A DNA stretch of 64,000 bases from the NCBI GenBank assembly GCA_964035545.1, contig OZ037765.1:11278698-11342697 (forward strand), written 5' to 3'. The position numbers were made by a program, and so were the translations under genes. Shown piece after piece: positions 40,201-63,693 of the stretch. Positions within the stretch are counted from its first letter, which is position 1. Every line of letters begins with the position of its first letter. The notes under the pieces were generated by a model. It was not told the origin of the DNA. It searched no databases and saw only the letters and a list, made by a program, of their open reading frames with translations. This stretch comes from Bugula neritina. Taxonomy: Eukaryota > Bryozoa > Gymnolaemata > Cheilostomatida > Bugulidae.

Positions 40201-41111
40201 TGCGCTGCGCTAATACAAAAATGAGTATTAGTGCTCCTCACCTATTTTCTCGCAAGACCTTTTCCAGCAATCTACACAGCTGTTGACAGTCTTATTCCAG
40301 TATCTGCTAACCTGGCAGCAGGCAAGTAAGGATTTTGGATCCAAAAACTTCAACAAATAAAAACTCATTTCTGGAGGCAAAAGTTTTAGAAAATCTCTTT
40401 TCAGAAGACAGTTGAGCTTCTCTGAAAGATGGTATAGTTGCTTGGCTCCACTGTTTTGTATGAGATAATCCAGTGTCCTTTATTTATAAAATTGCATTAG
40501 GGAATCTTTTCAAATTAACGTATATTCACACATGATCATTACAAGAGAAATTAGATACCTAAATATGCAATCAAGGGCGAACACACAAATTGCCTTTGCT
40601 ACATTGAGATTTTAAAATGTCTTGCAATTCTATCGTTATAATATTATAAGGAGAAGAGACAGGGTGGTTGAAATTCACAAATTTCTACTCATGCCATTAT
40701 CTGACCGATTTCTTCAATTCATGCATACAATTTGAAAACAGATGCAGCAACAAAAATGGCTCTAATAGTTTGTTTTCTAGCGAGATACCCTTGCTGAAGA
40801 GCTTTAGTTTTGAAATAGTGCTTTTCGTATACAATGAAACTCTAATCTGAAAGGGCTTAAGCTATTGAAAATTAAATCACACTGTGGCAATTTGTAAAAT
40901 TTTTGAATTCAACAACAGTTAATCAAAACAAACCTTGAAAATGAAGCCTATATAACAATGCACAGGATAAATAAACTAAAAGCACTAACCTGTTTTTATT
41001 GTCATCACTTAGTTCAATAAAATGTTTACCCACAGTTTTTAACCAATCATCAACATCACTGACTTTGTTAAAAGATAGGCCATCATCATTCCTCATCAGG
41101 TTATCAGCCAT
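37277..41111 (-). CDS. FBXW2: FBXW2, F-box/WD40 substrate receptor of an SCF ubiquitin ligase, complete
   Basis: F-box/WD proteins bind SKP1-CUL1 through the F-box and present substrates through the WD40 propeller. Eight exons: 40990-41111, 40242-40477, 39881-40054, 39370-39609, 38619-38809, 38073-38208, 37765-37942, 37277-37511; 503 aa. The F-box is at about residues 65-112 ([35 protein letters not shown]). WD repeats follow: [21 protein letters not shown], split by an intron, then [34 protein letters not shown] and [20 protein letters not shown]. The end carries [19 protein letters not shown] and [10 protein letters not shown], specific to FBXW2. A tail of about 35 residues after the last strand is longer than in human FBXW2 (454 aa). 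The acceptor of exon 2 is weak (no pyrimidine run). The N-terminal ATG is the first available and is followed by a normal exon. Confidence 0.93.
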
Positions 41112-41406
41112 TTAGATATCTAAATAGAAAAACATCCAAAGTATGACCATAGCAACAAATTAAACACAAAAATAAAAATATCGAATGCAACCCCAGATGA
41201 CTGAGGTAGATAAATTAAGAAATTGGGCAAATTCTGTGATTCAGATAGAAAATATACCAAATGAAGTTGTGTTCTCAAAAGAACATCAATAATATCATAT
41301 ATTAATACTCATATTTATATTATTATTAATATCTATTATTCATAATGACAATCATAAATATAAATGATTTAATATTAATCGTATTGATATTTGAGATTTT
41401 TATAGT

Positions 41407-42012
41407 TTAAAGAATCCTTGACACACTTCGCTAATACAGTATTAAAATATTCTTATATATTTTAGTTTTCATATACATACTGTTTTAAGGTTGTATGCCT
41501 AAACAATTTTGTTTTATAATGAATTTTGCACGAGTATATGCTGAAATGATTTGGGATTTCTGATGGCTTGTGGTTGACGTTTCAATCGGCTTTGACTCTA
41601 CCAGTACTTTAAAACTTATACTAATTATAGCTAATTTTCATTGCATGCTATTTCAACTGCTGCCCTGCACAGCTCAATCATTGAGATGGCTTGCAAGTTT
41701 AAACTTTGAACTGTCAAGGCATATCAGTGATTAGGCTGTGCAGTGCAGCAGCTAAAAATAGCATGCAATGAAAGTTAGCTATAATTAGTATGAGTTTTAA
41801 AGTACCTGTAGAGTCAAAGCTGATCGAAGTCAACCACAAGCGATCAGAAATCCCAAATCATTTCAGCACATACTCGTACAAAATTCATTATAAAACAAAA
41901 TTGTTTAGGCATACAACCTTAAAGTTAAAACAGCATGTATATGAAAACTAAAATATATAAGAATCTTTTAATACTGCATTACTATAAGTGAAGTATGTCA
42001 GGGGTTCTTTAA
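41407..42012. mobile_element. TTAA-flanked, near-complete palindrome (foldback element), about 600 bp
   Basis: TTAA at 41407-41410 and 42009-42012 bracket a sequence whose left half (41411 to about 41709) is the reverse complement of its right half, with no real spacer; the centre is near GTTTAAAC at 41697-41704. Arms differ by scattered substitutions and small gaps. Terminal words are AGAATCCTTGACA on the left and AGAACCCCTGACA read in from the right. TTAA target duplication is typical of piggyBac-type elements, but the termini are not the usual CCC-type, so the family is open. No coding capacity. Confidence 0.8.
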
Positions 42013-42169
42013 TTTATTCATATATGATAAAATGATATTAATAGTTAAAATTGCAGTTGATATCACTATCAGATATGGCAAGGGTGGTAGGTGGAGGGAG
42101 GAGAGAAATCGACTTGGGCCAACTTAAGCCCTTCAGTATGAGTATGAAAATTTTAATTTGAAATTGATA

Positions 42170-43545
42170 AAATCGATTTGATTTAGATTACTGATTAGGC
42201 TTTGAAAATTAATTTCCCTATGAGTATCAGTATGAGTATGAGTATGAGTCAATACTTGATAGTAATACTAATAGTAATATTAATAGTTGATGCGATTTTC
42301 ATTTTGACCCAGTTGTGCCTCTGTCGCAAAATTGAAGCTAAAGCCATTGCAAGGTGTGTTTAGGTCACTCAACTAAAGTTTAAGTTATATTTCAAAATCA
42401 ATGGTTTACTTTTAGTTTTAGTTTTAGATTCTAATATTCTTGCAAGTGATCATGGATAGGCAAATGTTATAGTCCGAGTCAACAGACAATTAGGTGCTCT
42501 GCCTTGGATTGAACAGATTTATATGTTATATATTTATAGTGCAGAACACAATAAAAAGCAATAAATTAAAAATAATTGTACATTTACTCGCTGAAACTGC
42601 TTAAATTCCCGTACTCTTTCATTTCAGTTAGCTTTTTATTAGTATTCATCTGCTACTAGGCACAGGTGTCTTTATTACCCTGTAGCAATAAATGCATTGT
42701 ATGAATATAGAACCTAGGCTACTACGTGGCCAATCTTGAAATGAGCAAAATTGTTATCAATGAAAATCAAAATGAGATTATGATTGATTATCAAAATGTC
42801 AAAATGAAATTATAAAAGTATAATAATATTAATAATGTGCCATTACGTGATGGTGATTGGATAAAGGTGTTTATTTTTTAGAATTATTAGTAAATTTTCT
42901 TTGACTTAGGTTATACTTTATAGTGATACGGATAGTGATACTCATAGTGATAGTCATACTCATACTCATACTGATACTGATAGTCATACTCATACTCATA
43001 GTCATACTTAGACTAAGTTACTCCACTAAGACAGTAAGTGTAACTTAGTGAGTAACACTAACTTAGAGTTATACTAATAGTATTAGTATTACTATTACTA
43101 TTAGTAATACTATTAGTATTACTATCAGTATCATTATTACTATTACTATTAGTATTACTCAACTATTAGTATTACTATTACTATTAGTATTAGTAATGCT
43201 AATACTAATAATTGAATAATGATAATACTAATACTAATAGTGATACTAATAGTAATAGTAATAGTAATACTATTAGTATTAGTATTACTATAACATTACT
43301 ATAACAGTATAAGTATTAGTATAACTGTAAGTTTAACTTTAACTTTAAGTTATACTTAATCTTTAAGTTTATTGTATACTTAATCTTATAGTTATAGTAT
43401 TAGTATTACATTTTGATTTAGTTTTACCATATATCTATTACTATTAGTATTACTATTACTGTTAGTATAAGTATAACTATAAGTATAACTATAAGTATAA
43501 GTATTAGTATAAGCTTAACTTTAATTGTAAATATAATATCAATAT
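42170..43545. repeat. Cryptic simple sequence upstream of DRG2
   Basis: Long stretch of words such as GAGTAT, ACTCAT, TAGTGATAG, ATTAGTATT, ACTAATAGT and ATAAGTATA, switching strand sense several times (GAGTAT-rich first, then CATACTCATACT, then mixed). It is the best developed of the four such regions in the window. Confidence 0.8.
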
Positions 43546-44121
43546 AGATAATATTAATGACTATTTGATTTGAATTTCGTTTGTTTTATAATTATACGAT
43601 TATATTTATTTAATTTAATATTCAATTTGAATATCATATATATATTGAATAATTATAATAATATTATATAATTATTAGTTCTTACTTTGAATACCTTTGA
43701 GGATATTAAACACTTGAGGTTAGAAAAGTGCCTCTATTGCATTAGTATTCTATTAGGAATATACTCTAACTCTATTCACTGTTACTGTTAGTGTTACATT
43801 TACTGTTAGTGTTGGTTTGCAGTGTAAACTTAGTTTGGCTACAGAAGCCTCTCAGTCTTTGCTGTCCTACTAGCAATCAATGCTATTAAATGAATTGATT
43901 GTAATGCAATTGAAAAAAATATATAATTCACACAAATTATAAATACGTTAAAGAACCTGAAACATTAGGAATACATTAATATTTCTTCATATAATAACTA
44001 TAAGTTAATATGGCAGTGTATGCCAGCTAAAAATTTTTCAAGTTGTCATATTTCATCAGCTTGAATTAATGCTTTTTATTTTTGACATTACTACAGTTGG
44101 CCACTCTAGAAATATTGCAAA

Positions 44122-47100
44122 ATGGGGATACTAGAAAAAATAGCAGAGATTGAGAGAGAAATGGCAAGAACTCAAAAGAATAAAGGTTTGTTGATGTTTA
44201 GTTGGTTTATGAATGCGAATACTTTGTAACTGGTTTATAATGTAAAATTGCAATAAGTTGCTTTATACTTACTCTTTATTATAAACTGAATTTGTATGGC
44301 TGAAGCACTTACATTATAATATAAAGTATATAATATTACTTTTAGCAACTGAATATCATTTGGGTTTATTAAAAGCAAAACTTGCAAGATATCGTGCTCA
44401 GTTAATAGAACCAACTTCAAAATCAGGTCCAAAGGTTAGTATGGATTTGCTTATTGCTTATGTTGGGGTTAGTCATGTTCTACTTCCCTGTTATCCTCTG
44501 TGCAAGATTGTACAATTTCTCTCGAATGTAGCACTTACTAGGGAGGGCGTATAATCTGTTCAAAAGATGCAATTTGCTTTGATCTTCGTTAATAGCTGTT
44601 TTCTACTTTGATTCATGCTGTAAACCCGAATGTTGTCGAGAAAACAATTTATTTTTAAAAATAATCGAATATCAAAAGATTTAACAATTGTAGACACAAT
44701 TAGGTGGCAAAGACTTCACATGTTGCAGCTATAGATGTTTTGTTTCTTTAATATCCTGGCAGTGCCTCAACTGTATATTTTCGAATAGCTGTTCACAATC
44801 AATTGAAAAGATCAATTTTTCATCGTTTTTAATTAAAACATTTCAAATTACAAGGAAACCTGTTTTGTAGGGCGAAGGCTTTGATGTCCTGAAGTCAGGT
44901 GATGCAAGAGTAGCTTTAATAGGCTTCCCTTCCGTGGGAAAGGTTTGTATACTTCCTAGGTTGTTTGTAGCTATTTAATTAAAACAAATATCTTGTTTGC
45001 TTTCTATGCAGAGTGTTGCTCTTCCAGCAGTGCAGTGGATGTTAATTCACTGTCTATATGTTGTCTGTTTGATAGTCGACACTACTTACTACTGTCACGA
45101 AAACACAGAGTGAAGCAGCAGGGTATGAGTTCACTACTCTTACTTGTATCCCTGGTGTGATAGAGGTGAGCCATTACTACACACTCATGTGCTTTTGTAT
45201 TGTTTTGTTGAGATCTGATGATAAGAAAAAATCGATATCATGTCACTCTACTACCCTGCATTTCACTCATTGCTGCTATTGGTAGTAAAACCATGCTTCG
45301 AAACACTGAATGTATTTTTATGGGTGCTGTTTTTATATGGATATAACTGTTTGTTGTTCAAAGTTCTCATCAGTTTAGCAATGGGTTATGAATTTTCCAC
45401 CGAAAATCAAACCAGTACTGTATATTGCTAATTACCGCTATAAGATTTTTACACAAGTTTATTGCTTTGTTAAATTTTCATAGTGTGTCTGTCAAAATAT
45501 TACCAATTCATATATCTGCATATTTTTTTGTTAACTTTTTAATCTAGATTATCAGTATTTTTAAATTGCAGCTAGAAAATTGCTCTTAACTCATGTTTTA
45601 CTGTCGGCATGTTACCTAAAAGTAAGAGATATATTGCTGGCTCCTTGTGCTTAGGCATAATATAGTTTATCATGTAGGAATTATGTAATTGTAATATATA
45701 TGCTTTATAGTACAATGGTGCCAACATTCAACTCCTTGACCTTCCTGGAATTATTGAAGGCGCCGCTCAAGGTATGTTTCTATTCTGATCAAACTGTATG
45801 ATAATATCAGTAGGTATTACAAGCAATCAAGAGTCTTACAAGTTGTTACTTATTTTAAGGAAAGGGCCGAGGAAGACAAGTGATAGCTGTAGCTAGAACA
45901 TCCGATCTTGTAGTAATGATGCTGGATGCAACTAAAAAGGAAATACAAAAGTTAGTATTATATATCTTACAACATAATATATTTAAGTTACTTTTACTAG
46001 AAATGCTCGTTTTCAGTTAAAATGGGAGTTGTCTTTTTTAAATATAAAATATAATTGTGTGCGTATGTGTTTGTAAACTATTTTGTTTATGCTAAATGGT
46101 TCTATTTTGTTAACTCTGAATGGTTTGTAGAGAGTTGCTGGAGACAGAACTTGAAGCTGTTGGCATCAGGCTGAATAAACAAAGACCAAATATATATTTT
46201 AAACAGAAAAAAGCTGGAGGCATCAAGTTCACGGCTACCTTAAACCTTACCAAGTGTGATGAGAAGATGGTGCAGAATATTCTCCATGATTTCAGTATCT
46301 TTTGTACAACAAAGATGCTAAATGAAAATCTTGATTTAAACATATAGAAAGTATGTTTGCTAAAGCTGCAATTGTCAATGCTTAACTACAGCTTAGTTAT
46401 TGCATTGAATTTAATAGTTCTTCACACCTTCACCTCAAAATTCATCTTTACCACTTCAACATCTCCCCAAATGTTATTAAGTGTTATATAAACTTTACTA
46501 GATGCATTATTAGATTGTCTTGGATTATCTCTGCTCATCTTTTTCTAAAATCATTTTTTGATGAGATGGTTACAGAAATTTAAAAAAAGTCCTTAATTCA
46601 ATTAATAAGAAATATTCAATGCTGATGTGATATTCCGAGAAGACTGCACATGTGATGATTTCATAGATGTCATAATTGGAAACAGAGTGTACATGTCATG
46701 TCTTTACGTAAGTATTCGAATTTTTTTTTAACTTCCACTAGAGATATTTTGTTATTAAAGTTCTGGTCAGTGCAGTTTGATGGTTAGTTAACTGTGTGTA
46801 TATTGAAAAGAAATCACAGCTGGTGTTTTAACCTATCAAGTTAGAGATTATAAATAACTCTGGGGTTGGTTAAACTAAGATGTCAAAAGTTGTGAAGCCA
46901 ATGACTTAAAATAAAGGTTGCCTAGACTGAGACTTGAGCTATTACTGGGTATAGACCTTTTTAAAGCACATATTTCAACTAACATGAAAAATTTATATAA
47001 AGATAATTGTATAAAAAATATACTGACGTTTATAGCTTATTGGGGAAAATGTTATAAGGGGTGAATTAAAATTTTTAAGAAGTTTTGGTTTGCTGGTTAT

Positions 47101-49174
47101 TTAATAGGAAAAGTTCATTACTTTATGTCTATTTCTATGCATAACTTGTTGACTGCTAACTTCTTGGAATAGCTGCTTCACACTTGCATAAAGTCAGATT
47201 TCATTTGCGACATGAGAATATACCCAGCTGTGTCTCAGTTTGACACACTCCTTAAATCTCCACATTAAGCATTTAGAGTGTCACTCCATAAGGCATATTA
47301 ATTATTAAACTAAGGCAATTATTACTAAACTAAGCGGCACACATGAAAAATTGTTCTTTATATATATGTTTGAGCAGTACTAAGATAAAGTATAATATAT
47401 GAATTCTCTAATCAGATTTTTATGCAAGAGCTGACAATTCTACGTGAAGTTAAGTACAGTAAAACAATCCTTTAATTGGTTAGCCTAGTAACATGGTTTA
47501 AACAAATAACTTGAGCATTTATGAAACAGAATTCTCATCTCAAATTAAATAAAGAGCAATAATAGTTTTCATTATTAATGCTAGTTTTAGTATCTTGTCG
47601 GTTTTCTTGGCATGGTTATTAAATAATTTTTTTCAACAGCTATTTTAATTGTAATTTCTGCACATCAATCTTTTTGACGATCATTTAATTTAATTTCATC
47701 AAGTTATGGACCTCTAAATTAAAACGCACATATTTTCATTTGTCAATAATTAAAATTTTTAAAAGCATTTTATAGCAACACATAGTATTGAATACTGAAT
47801 CGTTGCTGATACTTACATATGGGTGTTTACTAGAAAATACTACCTTAATGATGTTACACTATAGGAATATTAGCACCTTGTAAGGGACGATATTTATGTA
47901 TTTTGTTTATAGGAACAGTTTTGTTATTTGTAGGTCTACAATAAGATTGATCAGATATCAATGGAGGAGGTAGACAGGCTGGCTCGAAGACCTCATAGTA
48001 TAGTCATTAGGTACTAGACTAATCTCTGTATATCTACACTTAGACTAATAGCACATTCCACACAGTTCTGTATATCTACACTTAGACTAATAGCACATTC
48101 CACACAGTTCTGTATATCTACACTTAGACTAATAGCGTGATCCACACAGTTCTGTATATCTACGGTTCTCTGCGGTCGCATATGTATCTTGATTAAATGT
48201 TAAAAAGTCATTAAATGTTGTCAGATCCATATTTGACAATATTAAATGATCCTATTTGTTTGTCCATAAAATTTCTTTGGGCACTCATTACAATACCAAA
48301 ATTGGTTAGGTATTATAGTCCTCCTATAATTACATAGTATGAAAATGCTAAATGCTATATTTTATCATGTATCTTTGTTGCTATAAAAGTTCTAAATGTT
48401 TTAACACAAATTTTATATTTTTTATTGAGGTTTTAAGTTGACTGTATATAAAATTTGATGGGAAGGCGAAATTTTCAACATATTAAATGTGAATCTTAAT
48501 AATTATGATTTACAGCTGTAACATGAAACTCAACATGGACTATTTTGTGGAAGAACTGTGGGAGCACCTGAGTCTGATGAGAGTGTACACTAAAAGACAA
48601 GGCAAGAAACCAGACTTTGAAGATCCACTTATACTTCGAGGTGGATGTACTATAGAACATGTGGTAGGTTTGATTTGCTAACCAATCAAGGTTGGTTGAA
48701 GTTGTCTGTTCATTGCAACACCATATAATAGCCAACTGCACTATATTGTGTTACAGTCACTGTATACAATATTAAAATAGGCTTTAAATTTTACAATCTG
48801 CATATTATCTGTTTTCTACTATTTTGTATTTTAGTGTCATGCAATCCATAGAACTATAGTTGCCCAGTTCCGTTATGCCCTGGTTTGGGTGAGTACTAAA
48901 TCTAGGATATATGGTGGTCTAAATTTTGCTATTTTTTACTATCTGATATTTATGTTCTTTCATATCGTAGAGTTTCTACATAATATGTGTACTACTACAT
49001 AATATGGATTTTTCAAATATAAGAAAAGGTTGTCATTTCTTACAGTCTGTAGAAACTCACTGACACCAGTTACTTGTTTTGTTGCAGGGGAGGAGCTGCA
49101 AGTTCAGCCCACAGAGAGTTGGAATCAGTCATACTGTATGCAATGATGACGTTGTGCAAATAGTCAAGAAATGA
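44122..49174 (+). CDS. DRG2: DRG2, developmentally regulated GTP-binding protein 2, complete
   Basis: OBG-family GTPase that works with DFRP2 on ribosomes. Twelve exons: 44122-44185, 44346-44434, 44871-44942, 45076-45165, 45711-45771, 45860-45950, 46131-46294, 46610-46707, 47934-48010, 48516-48663, 48835-48888, 49088-49174; 364 aa, the length of human DRG2. G1 is GFPSVGKST (69-77), G3 DLPG (115-118) followed by the glycine motif GKGRGRQ, G4 NKID (246-249). At G5 it has SCN where DRG1 has SAH; SC is also the DRG2 form. [27 protein letters not shown] and [10 protein letters not shown] place it in DRG2, not DRG1. A C-terminal TGS domain (about 290-363) ends in VVQIVKK. The donor of exon 7 (GTATCT) is weak, but the junction restores the conserved KIFNADV. 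Intron 9 opens with a 42-bp tandem repeat. Confidence 0.96.
48026..48163. repeat. 42-bp tandem repeat, 3.3 copies
   Basis: Units start at 48026, 48068, 48110 and 48152 (CTGTATATCTACACTTAGAC and on). The first two are almost identical; the third differs at GCGTGATCC. The array begins 16 nt after the donor of DRG2 intron 9, so expansion here would push sequence away from the splice site. Confidence 0.95.
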
Positions 49175-49894
49175 TTTACTTGAATGTTTTAGAATGATAG
49201 TTTGTACTATGCTATATATACGACGCCTTGCTATTTTTATAAACATCAGTGCTTATATAATTTGAAATTGTATCATCATATTTGCAATACAGTACATAAT
49301 ATATAGTTGCAGCACCTGATATTGCATCAATTTCTTTACGCGACGTAGAACTATAGACTTAATTTCTATTCATGGATAACTTTCATCATGCTGTTTTGAA
49401 AAGACGTAACTTTTAGTTATGCTAACAATCTCCATACCAATCTAACAATTATGCCAATTATAATTACTCCTACATTATGGCAGACCAGTTTATTTCAAGA
49501 GATGGGAAACTGGAGTATTGCATTACCAGCATATATTATGATTATATAAACGGGTGCTAATGAACCCATAGAGTCCTAACCACCTTCAGGAACTGTAAAA
49601 CACAATGGATTATCCTTTAGGAGACACTATCATATTTTATACATCAAAACAGACTACAAGCTGTGCCAATAGCCTAATATTGATCAAATTATTCAGAATA
49701 TATTATTGGAAGCTTTACCAATAAATTATGTGATTGTTTGTAATGATCATACATCTGATGGTGGCATAGATTATAATGACCTTTATAGATTTGTGTCTTC
49801 ATTTGAACCACAAATTTTAAACAATCCTAAGTAATTTAGATTTATTCAACCCGTAAACACTGAATTTTTTAAGGCATCACAATATATCTGTATA

Positions 49895-49985
49895 CAGAAG
49901 ATTTGAACTAGTGACTAGCAGAATAGTGCTTGCAAGGCTAGTTATTAGAATTATACTTGTCAGGTTGAGGAGATTGTAGAGAACA
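49895..49985 (-). mobile_element. Possible tRNA-derived SINE fossil
   Basis: Minus strand: CTAGCCTTGCAAGCACT resembles a tRNA anticodon arm and is followed by a good B box (AGTTCAAATCT). The D-arm/A box region is not clear. It could be a decayed SINE or a chance match. Confidence 0.3.
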
Positions 49986-51640
49986 TGGACACCTTATAGC
50001 TCCGGAGATGACATTGCTCAACTCATGGTGTTTTCTCTAGCTCCAAATAGCTGAAAATTTTCTCGATCTACTACATAGCAGATCTGATACACTTGGCAAT
50101 ACCTTTCTACTTACCAAACACATTTAAGGCCTTCTAGTTTTATTTTGATGTAGGTTTATTTTTGTTACATACTTTTTGTTACGTGCTCATTTAGATATTG
50201 ATGCTGAACTTCAGTTTAATTTTTTCAAGTGTTTTCTAGTTGCAGCTGTAAACACACATACCAATCAAACTACAAATATTTATATGTTTGCCCAGCTCTG
50301 CTTGGTGCATTTTGGATCTGTGTTTATAAAATAAATGTTATGATTAGTATACCTTAGCCTGATAACTTCTTTTAGTTAACTCCAACATATTCTGTTTCTG
50401 TATGTCATCAGCTGTTTAAACTATTGGGCAATTTTTATTTGAATATGAAACCTCTATTGTTTTTATTTTTACACTTGCATATATCGCCAATGATGTGGCT
50501 TAAATTGAATTATTGCTGCAGAGTATTGTGGTTATGAAAGTCTCTTGTTTGCATGATGTCAAGCATTCAGATGTAGCTGACTTTTCTATTGCTTTTGTTA
50601 GTATTTTCATATAGTGTTGTTTTGGAAATTTATTTTTTATAATGTTTTAGTGTTTTGGCAATCTTTGCAGTTGCATGTTAACTGAAAGGAAAATTGTACC
50701 AAATGATGTAATTTTCAGCTTCATTTGTGCTGTACTAGGTTTCTTTGTGGCTTTAAAATTAATGAAAATGTTAGTTCACTTTTGGTTTAGTGCATTGTTT
50801 AGATGTAGGTTAATGTTTCCAAGTTTTGAAATTTTTGTAGGTTTGAATTAAAAACTTGAGTCAACTTTAAGTATTTTACATAACTATTTTTTCCACTGGC
50901 TTATATTTTGTTCTTCTCTAGTTTTTTTATTGATCTCTACGAGGTCATCATTTTTATGAATTTCAAAGTTTTACATGTGCTATTTTGTAAAAATATCTAA
51001 ATGGAATGCTACAAACTCTGGGGTTTCACTGTATCCTTTATATGAAATCAGTTGGAGTTATTTTCCCCACGCTTGTCCAGATTTGAACAACAGAGATTTT
51101 TCCCATATAGGTAATATTTTTCCTCTTCATTAATATTGTTAACTAATGATGCAAAGTTTAAGACTCTTCTTAGAAGACTTGATATCAATGAGTGGAAATT
51201 TCCTACAACCAGCAAGAGTGTCTGCAAACTAAAAGTGAACACTCTAGATGTTACACAAAAAAATTTGCTGATTAGAGAATATCAGGTATATCCCATTGAC
51301 CTGGAAAAGATATTTTGAGTTCAGTGGTGTATCCGCAAAGCCATGCCGTAGGTGCGTGCTCCACCAGCCAATTTTTGCATGTTGACACTATTACTATTAG
51401 CAATAATCTTATTATGATGAAGTTTTAAAAAAGGCGGCTTACGTTGACTAAAGAGTTATCTATCCTTTATTCTGCATTAACAATTTTTATTTAATAATAA
51501 AACTCAATATATGCATAATTAAATTTTGTTTTGATGCTTTAAAATCATTTTAAAAATTGTTAAATTAACAATTATGCTTTAAAAACGTTGTAAAATAATC
51601 TGTTACGTTTCCAAACGTGTAGTTTGTTGGCAAAGCTTAT

Positions 51641-51650
51641 GTCACGTGAC
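51641..51650. promoter_or_regulatory. E-box palindrome GTCACGTGAC in the SEC61A promoter
   Basis: A perfect 10-bp palindrome with the CACGTG core bound by bHLH-ZIP factors (USF/TFE type), directly followed by TTCC (ETS-like), 122 bp before the SEC61A start codon. A role in transcription is inferred from motif and position. Confidence 0.5.
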
Positions 51651-51771
51651 TTCCTTTCCACATCCACATACAGAGTTTTTCTTCCAAAGCCGGTCATTCA
51701 TTTGAATGTTTTGGTGAATTTTGGTACACATCTTTCGTATATCTTGCTGAGAAGACGATACTAAAGTTAGA

Positions 51772-56472
<4,701 letters not shown>

Positions 56473-56984
56473 AGTGACTTTAATAGATTCCATATTAGCA
56501 CATTGTATATAATTGAAATATTACCAAAAATATTTCGCACATTAGATTTTGAGTGTCAACTGGCGAAGATAGAGATATATACTTCTAGTATTCTTATACG
56601 CATCTATTAATAAACCTACTCTACTTGTATAAAGCTGGATATTAATGGAGGCACAGAGCTAATGTACAGTTTCTTCTGTTAGCCATTATAGCATTCATAA
56701 TACTATAAGATTATACACATATCTATCATTACTAACCTAGTAAAGATGTCAATGTCCACATTAGCTGCAATTCATTTACTTAGATTTATTTGTTTTCAAA
56801 ATGATTATATTGTGTAAGTCCAAATATTTAATAATTACACTAATATAAAGTATTTACAATATATGTCCAAGGTGTGAATGCTGTCACAAAGTCAATGTGA
56901 ATAAAACAATGAATGGCTGCATGAGTTCATTCATAAACTTCAAAAACTATGCCATGTATGCCATGTAAAATGAGGAATCTACCA
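56473..56984. other. Convergent 3' ends of SEC61A and TMEM209
   Basis: About 510 bp between the two stop codons. SEC61A has AATAAA at 56609-56614; TMEM209 has a minus-strand AATAAA at 56785-56790. The two transcripts need not overlap. Nothing else is seen. Confidence 0.55.

Positions 56985-63693
<6,709 letters not shown>

Larger units (their letters stand above)
41112..44121. other. Head-to-head spacer between FBXW2 and DRG2
   Basis: Three kilobases that must hold both promoters. It contains a TTAA-flanked palindrome of about 600 bp (41407-42012) and about 1.4 kb of cryptic simple sequence (42170-43545). I see no exon. The DRG2-proximal 500 bp is plain AT-rich sequence. Confidence 0.55.
49175..51771. 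other. DRG2 3' UTR and spacer, ending in the SEC61A 5' UTR
   Basis: No exon recognised. A possible AATAAA for DRG2 lies near 49719. A tRNA-like fragment, possibly a SINE fossil, is on the minus strand at about 49895-49985. A short open frame at 51136-51318 has no family features. The last 130 bp carries a CACGTG box and the start of SEC61A. Confidence 0.5.

Noticed and set aside
44122-49174. Assignment of the OBG GTPase to DRG1
   Set aside because: The N-terminus MGILEKI, the YRAQL segment, the SC(N) G5 form and the 364-aa length match DRG2; DRG1 has SAH at G5.
51136-51318. Open frame of 60 residues (plus strand) upstream of SEC61A
   Set aside because: No family resemblance, no clear splice context, and the opposite strand is equally open.
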